Below are positions 46,072-54,316 of a stretch of DNA of 64,000 nucleotides, piece after piece (position 1 is the first letter of the stretch; each line of letters opens with the position of its first letter). The position numbers and the translations under genes were made by a program. The notes under the pieces were generated by a model. It had not been told where the DNA came from. It saw nothing but the letters and a program-made list of their open reading frames with translations, and did no database searches. Source of the DNA: CAVVDY01 sp963815775 (GTDB lineage: Bacteria > Acidobacteriota > Terriglobia > Terriglobales > Acidobacteriaceae); NCBI GenBank assembly GCA_963815775.1, contig CAWFIB010000025.1:248001-312000 (forward strand), read 5' to 3'.

Positions 46072-46624
46072 AACCAGAAGAGGCGAAATAGTTGGTGCAC
46101 TCTTGGGGCGAGAAGCTGGTGAGTAATTGACCGAACTCATCCCAGAGAACAGCGGTGGTGCGGGTGGCGGCTTTGCGGAGCAGGGCTTTGAGCTTGGCGA
46201 AGAGCTTTTCGATGGGATTCAGGTCCGGAGAATAGGGCGGTAAGTAGAGCAGGGTGGCGCCGGCCGCAGTGATGGCCTGTTGCACCCCGGCCACCTTGTG
46301 GCTGCTCAGATTGTCCACGATCACCAGGTCTCCAGGGGTGAGGGTGGGACATAAGAAGCTGTGCAGGTAAGCCAGAAAGATATCACCGTCCATGGGTCCG
46401 TCGGTGAGCATCGGCGCGGTCAGTTGCTGGTGACGTAAGGCGGCGACGAAGGTAGTCGTTTCCCAGTGGCTGAGCGGCGCTGAGGCAACGCAGCGCTGGC
46501 CCTTGGGGGCGCGTCCATAGCCGCGCGTCATGTTGGTGGAAATCCAAGTTTCGTCGATAAACACCAGCTTGGTAATGTCCACCTCGGCCAGCGCCTCAGT
46601 CCAGGCGCGGCGCGCCGCTTGCAC
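46058..46624 (-). CDS. IS630-family transposase, catalytic DDE frame (orfB)
   Basis: 188 codons counted from GTG 46624; the homologous frame extends upstream to the A run (KTLHASEQEREDV). DDE residues are present: VFIDETWIS, VIVDNLSSHK and SPDLNPIEKLFAKLK. The frame is +1 relative to orfA. With slippage at the A run, one protein of roughly 315 residues would be made, the usual size for the family. It ends just inside the left terminal repeat. Confidence 0.85.
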   Translation of the reverse strand: MQAARRAWTEALAEVDITKLVFIDETWISTNMTRGYGRAPKGQRCVASAPLSHWETTTFVAALRHQQLTAPMLTDGPMDGDIFLAYLHSFLCPTLTPGDLVIVDNLSSHKVAGVQQAITAAGATLLYLPPYSPDLNPIEKLFAKLKALLRKAATRTTAVLWDEFGQLLTSFSPQECTNYFASSGYVYT

Positions 46625-46997
46625 GTCCTCGCGCTCTTGCTCGCTGGCGTGCAGGGTTTTTTTTAAAGCTGAGATTCCATTTATTTAACTGATGCCACAA
46701 GGCGCCCACCTTGATGGCAACGTCTCGTTGCCGCAGCCGGTGCTGCATCTCGGCCAGGGTAAGATCGGGCTCGGCTTCGATCCAGCCGCGCAGCACCGAT
46801 TCCAGTCCCGCCAGCCGTGAGCGGCGATGACCACCGATGGGATAACTGCTGCGCTCCCCCGTCTGTCGCAGCCGGTCCCGCACTTGGTAGACCCACACCC
46901 GGCTGACCTCGAAGCGGCGCGCAATTTCGCTGGGGCGCTCCCCGCGATCCAGTGCCCGCAATACCCGCTCGCGCAAATCCTGGGAATAAGAGTGCAT
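46596..46997 (-). CDS. IS630-family transposase, N-terminal frame (orfA)
   Basis: 133 codons beginning MHSYSQDLRERVLRALDRG and containing the paired helix-turn-helix region RPSEIARRFEVSRVWVYQVR. Homologous sequence ends at LSFKK, where a run of eight A (46657-46664) leads into the catalytic frame. After that point this frame continues about 20 codons of non-family sequence rich in Arg/Ala. The full transposase would require loss of one A or a +1 shift. Confidence 0.85.
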   Translation of the reverse strand: MHSYSQDLRERVLRALDRGERPSEIARRFEVSRVWVYQVRDRLRQTGERSSYPIGGHRRSRLAGLESVLRGWIEAEPDLTLAEMQHRLRQRDVAIKVGALWHQLNKWNLSFKKNPARQRARARGRASGAPRLD

Positions 46998-47037
46998 CCC
47001 TTGCCTCTCCTTACCGGCAGAAGCATTATCTCACAGA

Positions 47038-47064
47038 ATGTATATGCCTAAATTAGAAATGCTC
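47038..47064 (-). repeat. Right terminal inverted repeat of the IS630 element
   Basis: Read on the reverse strand it starts GAGCATTTCTAATTTAGG. TA follows immediately outside. Confidence 0.88.
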
Positions 47065-47400
47065 TAATATCCTTACAGAAGTCAGTAACCTTTCTAGTGC
47101 AATTTCGGAAAATTACATCGGCGCATACTTCAGGTCCTTTGCGACCACGGTAGCGCTGCTGGAAGAAGAATATGTTCCTTCGTCGCGGGCAATGCAGAAC
47201 CAATTTGCTAAGTTTGGACTCACAGATGCGGCGATCGCCGAGATCGCCGCAAAGAAATATTTGGTGCTGACTGATGACTTTCGGTTGTCGCAGTCTTTAC
47301 AGGCAGCAGGGATCGATGCGCTTAACTTCAATCATGTCCGCGATGCCTATTGGAGATGATGAAGCAATAGTAGAAGCTATTATTTCGACCGAAGGGTGCT

Positions 47401-47425
47401 GGGCGGGACAAGTTCCCGCCCTTTT
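47401..47425 (+). terminator. Terminator after the PIN gene
   Basis: GGGCGGGA-CAAGT-TCCCGCCC followed by TTTT. It lies 42 bases after the PIN stop and its T run overlaps the recQ stop codon on the other strand. Confidence 0.72.
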
Positions 47426-49005
47426 AATTGGGCAGCTTGTGCAAGGCCGCCAACAACTCAGCGCCGTACTTCTCCGCTTTCTGCGGCCCAATGCCGGAGA
47501 TGGCGAGCAGGCCTGGCAGGTTGGTCGGCGCACGCCGTGCAATTTCACGAAGAGTACTGTTGTGCAGCACGGCGAAACTGACAATCTTATCGCGCTTGGC
47601 CAACTTGCTTCGCACTTGCCGCAGAATTTCGTACCGGGCTTCAGCGGCGGTATCCAGGGGTTGATCGGAGTTTGGAGGTTTCCGCGGCCTGTGATCGCGG
47701 CGCTGCAATGCATCGGCTGCCTTTGGGGGCGGCTGCTTCACCGCGCCGCGGCAGACATCGCAGGCGCAGTTGTTGACGCGGCTGGATTCACCGAAGTATT
47801 TCAGGATGTTCCAGCGCCGGCAATAGCGCGACTTGGCGTATTGCATCATGGCTTCCAGCTTGCGCGCTGCGTTGGCCTGGAGTTGAGCGATCTGACCTGC
47901 TTTCAATTCCGGGTTGTTGTCACCGATCTTATCGATAAAAAATTCCTGGATGCCGAAGTCGCGCGGCGAATGATAAAGCGCACAATCAGCGGTTCTGCCA
48001 TCGCGGCCCGCGCGGCCCGCTTCCTGGTAATAGGCCTCTACACTGCCGGGTAAGTTGTAGTGCAATACGAAGCGGATGTCCGGCTTGTTGATACCCATTC
48101 CAAACGCGTTGGTTGCTACGATGATCGCGCCCGGCTCGCGCATGAAACGCTCCTGGGCGGTCCTGCGCTGCGACTGGTCCATGCCGGCGTGATAGGCGCA
48201 GACGACCCGCTGCGGGAAGTTCTGTTGCAGCAGGGCCGTGATCTCCCCCACGGTTTTACGCGTCGCGCAATAGATGATTCCCGTGCCTAGCGCCAGCGGG
48301 AGTGCGTGGACGAGCGCTGCGCTCTTTTCGCCGTCATTGCGGAAGAAGCGGGTAGCGTAGCGCAGGTTAGGCCGGTCAAAGCCGGTGACATGCACCTTGG
48401 GCGAGCGCAGTTTCAGGCAGGTTGCGATGTCGGTACGCACCTGCGGCGTGGCAGTGGCGGTGAGCGCGATGGTCGCCGGCATACCCAGGGCCTCGCGGAT
48501 TTCGGCAAGACGCATATAGTCGGGGCGGAAGTCGTGTCCCCAGAAGCTGACGCAGTGCGCCTCGTCCACTACGAACAGATGCGGCTTGAGCTGGCCCAGG
48601 AGCGTCTGGAAAGAGGGCGCGGCGAAGCGCTCCGGGGCGATGTACAGAATGCCTTCGAACCCGCTGCGGAGCCTTTGCAGGACCTCACGCTGTTGCGCCG
48701 GCTGCTGCGAGCTATTCAGCAGGAGAGCCGGTATCTGCAACGCATTCAGTTGCGCCACCTGGTCGGCCATCAACGCAATCAGAGGCGAGACGACCAGCGT
48801 GAGACCGCCGAGCAGGGTGGCCGGCAATTGGAAACACAGGCTCTTCCCCGCGCCGGTGGGCATGACGCACATCACGTCGTGGCCGGCCAGCTACGTCCTG
48901 GATCACCTCGCGCTGACGCGGACGAAATTGTGGCAGCCCGAATATATCCGTCAGGAGCCGGTCGACGGAGTTCACCGCGGGGGAGGCTGTGAGCTGGTGA
49001 GGCAC
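47424..49005 (-). pseudogene. recQ: RecQ-type DNA helicase with a frameshift near the N-terminus
   Basis: From 48875 down the frame encodes MPTGAGKSLCFQLPA (Walker A), FVVDEAHCVSFWGHDFRPDYM (DEAH), GIIYCATRKTV, a QEAGRAGRDG motif VI, zinc cysteines in CRRWNILKYFGE..CACDVC and a C-terminal HRDC-like domain. The first 40 residues (VDRLLTDIFGLPQFRPRQREVIQDV) are in another frame, ending near 48892. One extra base at about 48891 accounts for the break; removing it restores VLAGHDVMCVMPTG. So the gene is either broken or has a sequencing error; without the change it would be about 526 residues. Confidence 0.85.
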
Positions 49006-49079
49006 TGCTACCAGTTTATGACGTCGGAGGGGAAGACGAATGTGGAATCTTCAAGCAGGCCCGTCCTTCGGGAATCTGT

Positions 49080-49107
49080 TTGCGTAATACATATTTGTAT
49101 GTACAAT
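49080..49107 (+). promoter_or_regulatory. Promoter/operator of the brnTA pair
   Basis: TTGCGT and TACAAT (49102-49107) are 16 bases apart. Two overlapping palindromes, ATACA-TATT-TGTAT (49087-49100) and TTGTA-TG-TACAA (49095-49106), cover the promoter, as expected for autorepression by BrnA. The -10 ends only 4 bases before the BrnT ATG, so the message may be leaderless. Confidence 0.5.
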
Positions 49108-49111
49108 ATCG

Positions 49112-49408
49112 ATGAATGAGAGGGAATTCTCGTGGGACGCCGCGAAGGCAAGGCGCAATCTTGCAAAACACGGGATATCTTTCAACATCGCCAGAGAAGC
49201 GTTTGCTGATCCCCACCTGGTCATTGTTGAGGATTGCGTAGACGAACACGGCGAAATGCGGTATCACGCCATTGGATACGCGGCCCCACACCTTTTACTG
49301 GTTGTCGTATTCGTCGATCGGTCAAGCAGAAACCTCGAGAGGGTTCACATCATTTCAGCCAGAAAGGCCATCGCCTATGAAGAGTCAGCGTACATCGACC
49401 AATTCTAG
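49112..49408 (+). CDS. brnT: BrnT-family toxin
   Basis: A 98-residue protein of the BrnT ribonuclease family: FSWDAAKARRNLAKHGISFNIAREAFADP is the family signature, with the later ERVHIISARKAIAYEE. BrnT is a RelE-fold RNase that blocks translation. No ribosome-binding site is visible. The stop lies 32 bases inside the antitoxin gene, so the two are coupled. This order (toxin first) is typical for brnTA. Confidence 0.93.
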   Translation: MNEREFSWDAAKARRNLAKHGISFNIAREAFADPHLVIVEDCVDEHGEMRYHAIGYAAPHLLLVVVFVDRSSRNLERVHIISARKAIAYEESAYIDQF

Positions 49409-49691
49409 AAAGGGAATCAAAATAAGCCGCCGAACTCGAGAACTCTACAAACAACGCGATCGGAGCCTGGACAAGGACCCCGAGGCGCGGCCGCTCCCCC
49501 CCTACAAATGGGCCCACGCTATGCGCCGGGAGGAGTTTTTTCGGCCCATCAAGAAGCCCGTCACCGCACGCATCGATGCTGACGTGCTCGATTGGCTGAA
49601 ATCCAAGGGCAAAGGCCATCTGACGCGAATCAATGCTCTTTTGCGTGAGGCAATGCAACGGGACTTGAACAAGACCCCTGGCCGCGCCTGA
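49377..49691 (+). CDS. brnA: BrnA-family antitoxin
   Basis: A 104-residue antitoxin. The C-terminal ribbon-helix-helix is visible as KKPVTARIDADVLDWLKSKGKGHLTRINALLREAM; the N-terminal ~50 residues are basic and probably bind BrnT. The ATG at 49377 lies within the toxin gene. BrnA homologues repress their own promoter. Confidence 0.9.
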   Translation: MKSQRTSTNSRKGIKISRRTRELYKQRDRSLDKDPEARPLPPYKWAHAMRREEFFRPIKKPVTARIDADVLDWLKSKGKGHLTRINALLREAMQRDLNKTPGRA

Positions 49692-49782
49692 GCACCAGAT
49701 CCTAAACCCGCGCAGTGGAAGCCCATGGCTGTAGGAGTTACGATCCTGGTGCCGTCAAGAGCAGAATGCAGGTGAGCGCCTG

Positions 49783-50229
49783 ATGTTCGAACAACAGATC
49801 AGAGAAAGCGGGAAGTTCAGCTCATTCCTTTTGCATTTCCTGATTGCGTCGATCGGGACCCTTTTGATCACGGTGATTCTCTCGTTTCTGCTGTCCTTCG
49901 TCGCACCTCGCAATGTCGTCTCGATGCTCGCTCTCGGTCCCTCCTTCTCAATCCCGATACTCGCGGGTGTTCTCCTCGGATAGTTGTTCTCGACGTCACT
50001 ACCGCGCGATGGAGCGCGTTGGGTGTGGGTAGTTCCTGCAGTCTTGCTGATCGTGAACATAGGGGGTGCGCTGACCAGCTCGTACGAGCGGGGGCAGATT
50101 TGGCTGAACGAATTCGGACCTCAGTCACGCTGCACTGCTTGTCTGGATGAGACACTCTTGACTGCTCCCCTCGCCGGATGCATCGGCTACGTCTTGGGTG
50201 CGGCGTGCCGGAAGAGGCAGAGTGCCTAA
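49783..50229 (+). pseudogene. Small membrane protein gene with an in-frame amber codon
   Basis: One frame runs from ATG 49783 to TGA 50229, broken only by TAG at 49981-49983. Before it: 66 residues with two hydrophobic helices (FLIASIGTLLITVILSFLLSFV; MLALGPSFSIPILAGVLLG). After it: ARWVWVVPAVLLIVNIGGALTSSYERGQIW and LLTAPLAGCIGYVLGA, two more helices. The uninterrupted product would have about 148 residues and four membrane spans, no known family recognised. Read-through, recent nonsense mutation or sequencing error are the alternatives. Confidence 0.6.
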
Positions 50230-50289
50230 TCGCCCGGCGAGGCCACCTCCCTGCTACACTGGAACGGGCTTTTTCATTTCCTGCTAACG

Positions 50290-51009
50290 ATGTCCACTCC
50301 TGCTTACAAGCGAATCCTGCTGAAACTCTCCGGCGAGGCGCTGGCCGCTGGCCAGGGATTCGGCGTCGACAACATTCGCGTGCATGAGATTGCGGCTGAG
50401 ATCGCCGAAGTGCATCAGCTTGGCGTCGAGATTGCCATCGTGGTCGGCGGCGGCAACTTCTTCCGCGGCGTGGCCGAGCAAGCCAAGACCATGGACCGCG
50501 TCTCGGCCGATCACATGGGCATGCTGGCCACGGTGATCAATGCGCTCGCATTGCAAGACGCGCTGGAGAAGCAAAGCGTGTGGACGCGCGTCATGTCCGC
50601 CATCGAGATGAACCAGGTGGCTGAGCCTTTCATTCGCCGGCGCGCGATTCGCCATCTGGAGAAGGGCCGCGTGGTCGTCTTTGCGGCCGGCACGGGTAAC
50701 CCGTACTTCTCGACCGATACGGCCGCTTCACTCCGGGCCATGGAGATCAAGGCGGATGCGATCTTGAAGGCGACCAAGGTTGACGGCATCTACTCCGACG
50801 ATCCGGTGCTGGTGAAGGACGCCACCATGTTCGAGACCATTAGCTACATGGACATCCTGCGCCTTGGGCTGCGAGTCATGGATGCCACGGCCATCGCCAT
50901 GTGCCGCGAGAATAACCTGCCTATCGTCGTCTTCAACCTCAATCGGTATGGCAACATCGCCCGAGTGGCGATGGGCGAGAAGGTGGGCTCGCTGGTCAAT
51001 CAGGGTTAG
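50290..51009 (+). CDS. pyrH: UMP kinase
   Basis: A 239-residue bacterial-type UMP kinase (amino-acid-kinase fold): KRILLKLSGEAL, VVGGGNFFRG, MDRVSADHMGMLATVINALAL, FAAGTGNPYFSTDTAA and KVDGIYSDDPV are signatures. It supplies UDP for nucleic acid and sugar-nucleotide synthesis. It forms the conserved pair with frr, normally next to tsf; here accessory DNA (IS, recQ, brnTA) separates tsf and pyrH by 4.7 kb. Confidence 0.97.
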   Translation: MSTPAYKRILLKLSGEALAAGQGFGVDNIRVHEIAAEIAEVHQLGVEIAIVVGGGNFFRGVAEQAKTMDRVSADHMGMLATVINALALQDALEKQSVWTRVMSAIEMNQVAEPFIRRRAIRHLEKGRVVVFAAGTGNPYFSTDTAASLRAMEIKADAILKATKVDGIYSDDPVLVKDATMFETISYMDILRLGLRVMDATAIAMCRENNLPIVVFNLNRYGNIARVAMGEKVGSLVNQG

Positions 51010-51070
51010 AGCTCCCCAGCTGCGGGTTTATAATCACAAGTTTGCGATCTTACCGATAGGCGGACTGGAT

Positions 51071-51658
51071 ATGGCACAAGTCTCGATGGCAGCAATTCCC
51101 GCTCTTAAAGACAGCTTTACGCAGCTCAAAACACGAATGGACAAGGCGGTAGAAGACTTCCGCAAAGAAATGTCTTCACAGCGCACCGGGCGAGCCTCGG
51201 TGCACATGCTGGACAGCGTGACTGTGGATGCCTACGGCTCGCAGATGCCGCTGAACCAACTCGCCAACGTGAGCGCTCCTGAGCCGCAGCTTATTACTGT
51301 GCAGCCGTGGGACGTAAGCCAGATTGGGGCCATCGAGAAGGCCATCCGCAGTGCCGATCTGGGCTTGAATCCGATGAATGACGGCAAGCTGGTGCGCGTG
51401 CCGGTACCCGCGCTGACCGAAGACCGCCGCAAGGACATGGTGAAGCACCTGCATAAGATACTGGAGGAACATCGCACCGCCGTGCGCAACATTCGCCGTG
51501 ACGGCAATGACGCCATCAAGAAGGCGATGAAGGACAAGAAGATCACGGAAGACGAAGAGCACGGCGCGATGGACCAGATCCAGAAGCTGACCGACGACGA
51601 GATCAGGAAGATGGAAGAGATGGCCAAGGCCAAAGAAAAGGAAGTCATGTCGGTCTAG
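51071..51658 (+). CDS. frr: Ribosome recycling factor
   Basis: A 195-residue protein starting MAQVSMAAIPALKDS. RTGRASVHMLDSVTVDAYGSQMPLNQLANVS and PALTEDRRKDMVKHLHKILEEHRTAVRNIRRDGND are family blocks, and the C-terminal helix is rich in Lys/Glu. It splits post-termination ribosomes with EF-G. The start gives the expected length (about 185-190), with ATG 51086 as an alternative. A strong terminator follows. Confidence 0.97.
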   Translation: MAQVSMAAIPALKDSFTQLKTRMDKAVEDFRKEMSSQRTGRASVHMLDSVTVDAYGSQMPLNQLANVSAPEPQLITVQPWDVSQIGAIEKAIRSADLGLNPMNDGKLVRVPVPALTEDRRKDMVKHLHKILEEHRTAVRNIRRDGNDAIKKAMKDKKITEDEEHGAMDQIQKLTDDEIRKMEEMAKAKEKEVMSV

Positions 51659-51681
51659 CGGCAGCGAAGTTTGAGCAAACG

Positions 51682-51706
51682 GGGGCGCGTGTCGCGCTCC
51701 TTTTTT
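51682..51706 (+). terminator. Rho-independent terminator after frr
   Basis: GGGGCGCG-TGT-CGCGCTCC stem (one G-U pair) directly followed by TTTTTT. Confidence 0.8.
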
Positions 51707-51753
51707 CGTTACCGAGTTGCGCAATCGGCGTTGGTGAAGCAACATGATTTTCA

Positions 51754-52266
51754 ATGCTGCTCGATCTCGGCGACCTCCAGTTGCGCTCGTGGCGAAAGGC
51801 GGACCTCGATGCCCTGCTTCGCCACGCCAACAACCCCAGGATCGCGGCGAACCTTCGCGATCAGTTCCCCTATCCCTACACCCGGCGCGACGGGCTGGAG
51901 TACCTCGATTTCGTGCGCGGGCAAAAGCCTGAGCGCTCCTTCGCGCTCCAGTATCAGGGAGAAGCGATTGGCGGCCTGGGCTTTCAGGTTGGCGTCGACA
52001 TTGCACGGGTAAGCGCCGAAATGGGGTACTGGGTGAGCGAGACTTTTTGGGGACGGGGATTCGCCACTCGTGCCGCCCAAGCGGCGTCGGAGTGGGCTTT
52101 TGCCGAATACAGACTCACCCGGGTCTTCGCCCTGGTCTTTTCCCACAACCAGGCATCGATTCGGGTTCTGGAGAAGGCCGGCTTTCAGCGGGAAGGACTG
52201 CTGCGCCATAGTGCCATCAAGAACGGCGCAGTGCTCGATCAGCTGATCTACGCCAAGGTCAGGTGA
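51754..52266 (+). CDS. GNAT acetyltransferase, RimJ/RimL-like
   Basis: A 170-residue N-acetyltransferase. The GNAT core is seen in IGGLGFQV, VSAEMGYWVSETFWGRGFATRAAQ (acetyl-CoA-binding loop xxGxG/A) and RVFALVFSHNQASIRVLEKAGFQREG. This pattern is that of enzymes acetylating ribosomal protein N-termini or small amines; the target cannot be predicted. Stand-alone gene behind the frr terminator. Confidence 0.88.
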   Translation: MLLDLGDLQLRSWRKADLDALLRHANNPRIAANLRDQFPYPYTRRDGLEYLDFVRGQKPERSFALQYQGEAIGGLGFQVGVDIARVSAEMGYWVSETFWGRGFATRAAQAASEWAFAEYRLTRVFALVFSHNQASIRVLEKAGFQREGLLRHSAIKNGAVLDQLIYAKVR

Positions 52267-52764
52267 GCTTGCCTTTGCGGCCCGGCCTTGCAGCTTTCCT
52301 ACCCTGAGTGACGACCATCACAAGCGCCAGTATTCGGCGTCACAGACCGGTGTACGTCTCAAGCCTGAGAATCACGCCCACAACGGCTCAAGAAAGGCGG
52401 GAAGCGCCCGGTCTTGTGCCGCATGGCTGGGCCTGGTTGTTTGACCTCCGTCACGACCCAGGCGCCGGGACCTCGGTTCCGGTCTGTGCTCGCAGCGAAG
52501 CAGGCGGCGAAAGATGACCACTCTCCTCTACCCCAACGCTTCCCGCCCTTGGTGATGTTGGTTGACCCAAGCCCGGGGCGACCGAGGCCGTTGTGATCCG
52601 AAACAAGGCGAAGACAGGTTCGTGCAACGGGATGTTTGTAAGCACATGGCGAGGCTGAAGGACAGGGAAGTAGCTTTTAACCAAAATTTAATCGTTTTTT
52701 GAAATTTCCAATTGTTGCTGGCAAAACCGTGTGTTAAGGTTCTCCGCGCCAGAGGGGGATTGAG
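52267..52764. other. Long non-coding leader rich in inverted repeats before the MFS gene
   Basis: No convincing ORF. Inverted repeats: CACAGACCGG (52341) with CCGGTCTGTG (52479); CACAACGGC (52379) with GCCGTTGTG (52587); GGCGGGAAGCG (52396) with CGCTTCCCGCC (52537); CCTCGGT (52471) with ACCGAGG (52581). The first crosses the second and third, so two folds would exclude each other. It may be a structured RNA or a degenerate element. An AT-rich stretch at 52678-52710 may contain the promoter. Confidence 0.5.
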
Positions 52765-54018
52765 ATGAGCGCAACCGCTACAACCAAGGTGGATTCGGTC
52801 GAAGTAGGCAGTGCAGGGCTCAATCGGTGGTGGCGAGTAATCGGCGGCTTGATGATGAACCTTGCCCTCGGTACCCTCTACGCCTGGAGCGTATTTGTGG
52901 CTCCGCTGGAAAAGGAGTTTGGCTGGAAGCGCACCGATACCTCGACGGTATTCACCATTGCGGTGGTGGTATTTGCCTTGTCGTTCATCGTCGCCGGGCG
53001 GTTACAGGACAAACTGGGGCCGTTCTGGATATCCCTTACCGGCGCCATCCTGGTAAGTCTGGGTTTCTTCCTATGCTCCTATACCAACAGCCTGACCTAT
53101 CTCTTCATCTGTTTTGGTGTGATCGGAGGGCTGGGCAACGGCTTCGGCTATGCCACGCCGATTCCGGTAATGGCCAAGTGGTTCCCCGATAAGCGCGGCT
53201 TAGCGGTCGGTCTGGCGGTCGGCGGCTACGGCGCCGGATCGGCGATCTTTGGACCGCTGTCGGCCAGCTATCTCATCCCGAGCCTGGGCTGGCGCACCAC
53301 CTTCCAGGTGCTGGGTGTGATCTTTTTTGTGATGACGGTCATCGGCGCGTTCCTCCTGAAGAACCCGCCCGCGGGATACAGGCCTGCGGGCTGGACTCCG
53401 GCTGCCACCTCCAAGGCGGTTGCAACTACCTACGACTTCACGCCGGGTGAAATGCTGCGCACGCCGGCCTTCTACTTCATGTGGATCGCGTACGCCTTTG
53501 GTTGTGCGGCCGGTCTGATGGTCATCAGCCAATTGGTGCCGTTCGCGAAAAGCGTGGGAATACCAAGTATCACCCTGGCGTCTCTGGGGCTTGTCGTCGG
53601 CGCTGTGGGCAATGCCTCAGGCCGCATCCTTTCGGGCTGGATGTCGGATCACCTGGGCCGGATGAACGTCTTGCGCCTCATGATAGGAATCTCCATGGTG
53701 GCGATGCCCATTTTGTATAGCGTCGGCGGCAACGTGGCGGCACTGTTTCTTATGCTGTTCATCGTGTACTGGTGCTATGGCACGCAGCTTTCGGTTAACG
53801 CGGCAACCTCGGCGGATTTCTGGGGCACCAAAAACGTGGGTATCAACTATGGGTTGCTATTCACGGCGTGGGGCGTCGCCGGTCTGCTGGGAGGACGTAT
53901 CGGGGGCAAGCTCTACGACAAGTATCACAATTACCAGATGGCGTTTTATACCGCTGCGGTGCTGGCATTGATAGCGTTGATCGCCGAATTGCTGGCACGT
54001 CGCCCCAGGCATGTTTAG
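52765..54018 (+). CDS. MFS transporter, oxalate/formate antiporter (OFA) type
   Basis: A 417-residue protein with twelve predicted transmembrane helices. NLALGTLYAWSVFVAPLEKEFGW is the N-terminal signature of the OFA subfamily, and RGLAVGLAVGGYGAGSAIFGP follows the loop after helix 4. Members move monocarboxylates or dicarboxylates such as lactate, formate or oxalate. GAGGGGGATTGAG precedes the ATG. Acetyl-CoA synthetase is encoded 300 bases downstream, which might hint at organic acid use (inference). Confidence 0.88.
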   Translation: MSATATTKVDSVEVGSAGLNRWWRVIGGLMMNLALGTLYAWSVFVAPLEKEFGWKRTDTSTVFTIAVVVFALSFIVAGRLQDKLGPFWISLTGAILVSLGFFLCSYTNSLTYLFICFGVIGGLGNGFGYATPIPVMAKWFPDKRGLAVGLAVGGYGAGSAIFGPLSASYLIPSLGWRTTFQVLGVIFFVMTVIGAFLLKNPPAGYRPAGWTPAATSKAVATTYDFTPGEMLRTPAFYFMWIAYAFGCAAGLMVISQLVPFAKSVGIPSITLASLGLVVGAVGNASGRILSGWMSDHLGRMNVLRLMIGISMVAMPILYSVGGNVAALFLMLFIVYWCYGTQLSVNAATSADFWGTKNVGINYGLLFTAWGVAGLLGGRIGGKLYDKYHNYQMAFYTAAVLALIALIAELLARRPRHV

Positions 54019-54316
54019 GTTGCGGATGGCTTCGTATCCAATTCCGCGACGGGGGGGTTGCGACTCCACTCGGCCATAAGGTTTGTTGCAGCGTTGCCGA
54101 AGATGCGTTCCGGCAAGATTATGCGCTGGTTGCTAAAAGCGCAGGAGACAGGAGCGGAAATCGGCGATTTGTCCACATTAGAGCGGTAGATGGCCGTTGG
54201 CAGGAATCATCCATGGGGTAGGGCGAGTCCTGGCCTGAGCCGCGGCAAAACCCAGGGCGAATGCATTAGAGTATTTAGGCGCACCGATCAGCAGCAGACT
54301 CTTCTCGGAGGGATTC

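Larger units (their letters stand above)
46045..47064 (-). mobile_element. IS630-family insertion sequence, complete (1,020 bp)
   Basis: Both ends match as imperfect terminal inverted repeats (27 bp, 23 identical) beginning GAGCATTT. TA dinucleotides flank it at 46043-46044 and 47065-47066, the target duplication of IS630/Tc1-type elements. It carries a two-frame DDE transposase on the reverse strand. It lies inside a PIN gene, whose frame is restored by excision to a single TA. Confidence 0.93.
45843..47359 (+). pseudogene. PIN-domain nuclease gene interrupted by an IS630-family element
   Basis: The 5' part (45843-46044) encodes GVVVDSNLLLLLFLG, containing the first PIN aspartate. The 3' part (47067-47359) continues with NILTEVSNL (conserved glutamate), GLTDAAIAEIAA and VLTDDFRLS. 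Joining the two parts across one TA gives 165 codons in one frame, so the insertion alone disrupted a 164-residue PIN protein. PIN proteins usually act as RNases, commonly as VapC-like toxins. A hairpin with T run follows at 47401. Relevant neighbour: the 90-residue ORF upstream. Confidence 0.85.

Noticed and set aside
52700..52740. Sigma-54 promoter before the MFS gene (TGGCAAAACCGTG)
   Set aside because: GG is followed ten bases later by TG rather than GC, so the spacing rule fails.
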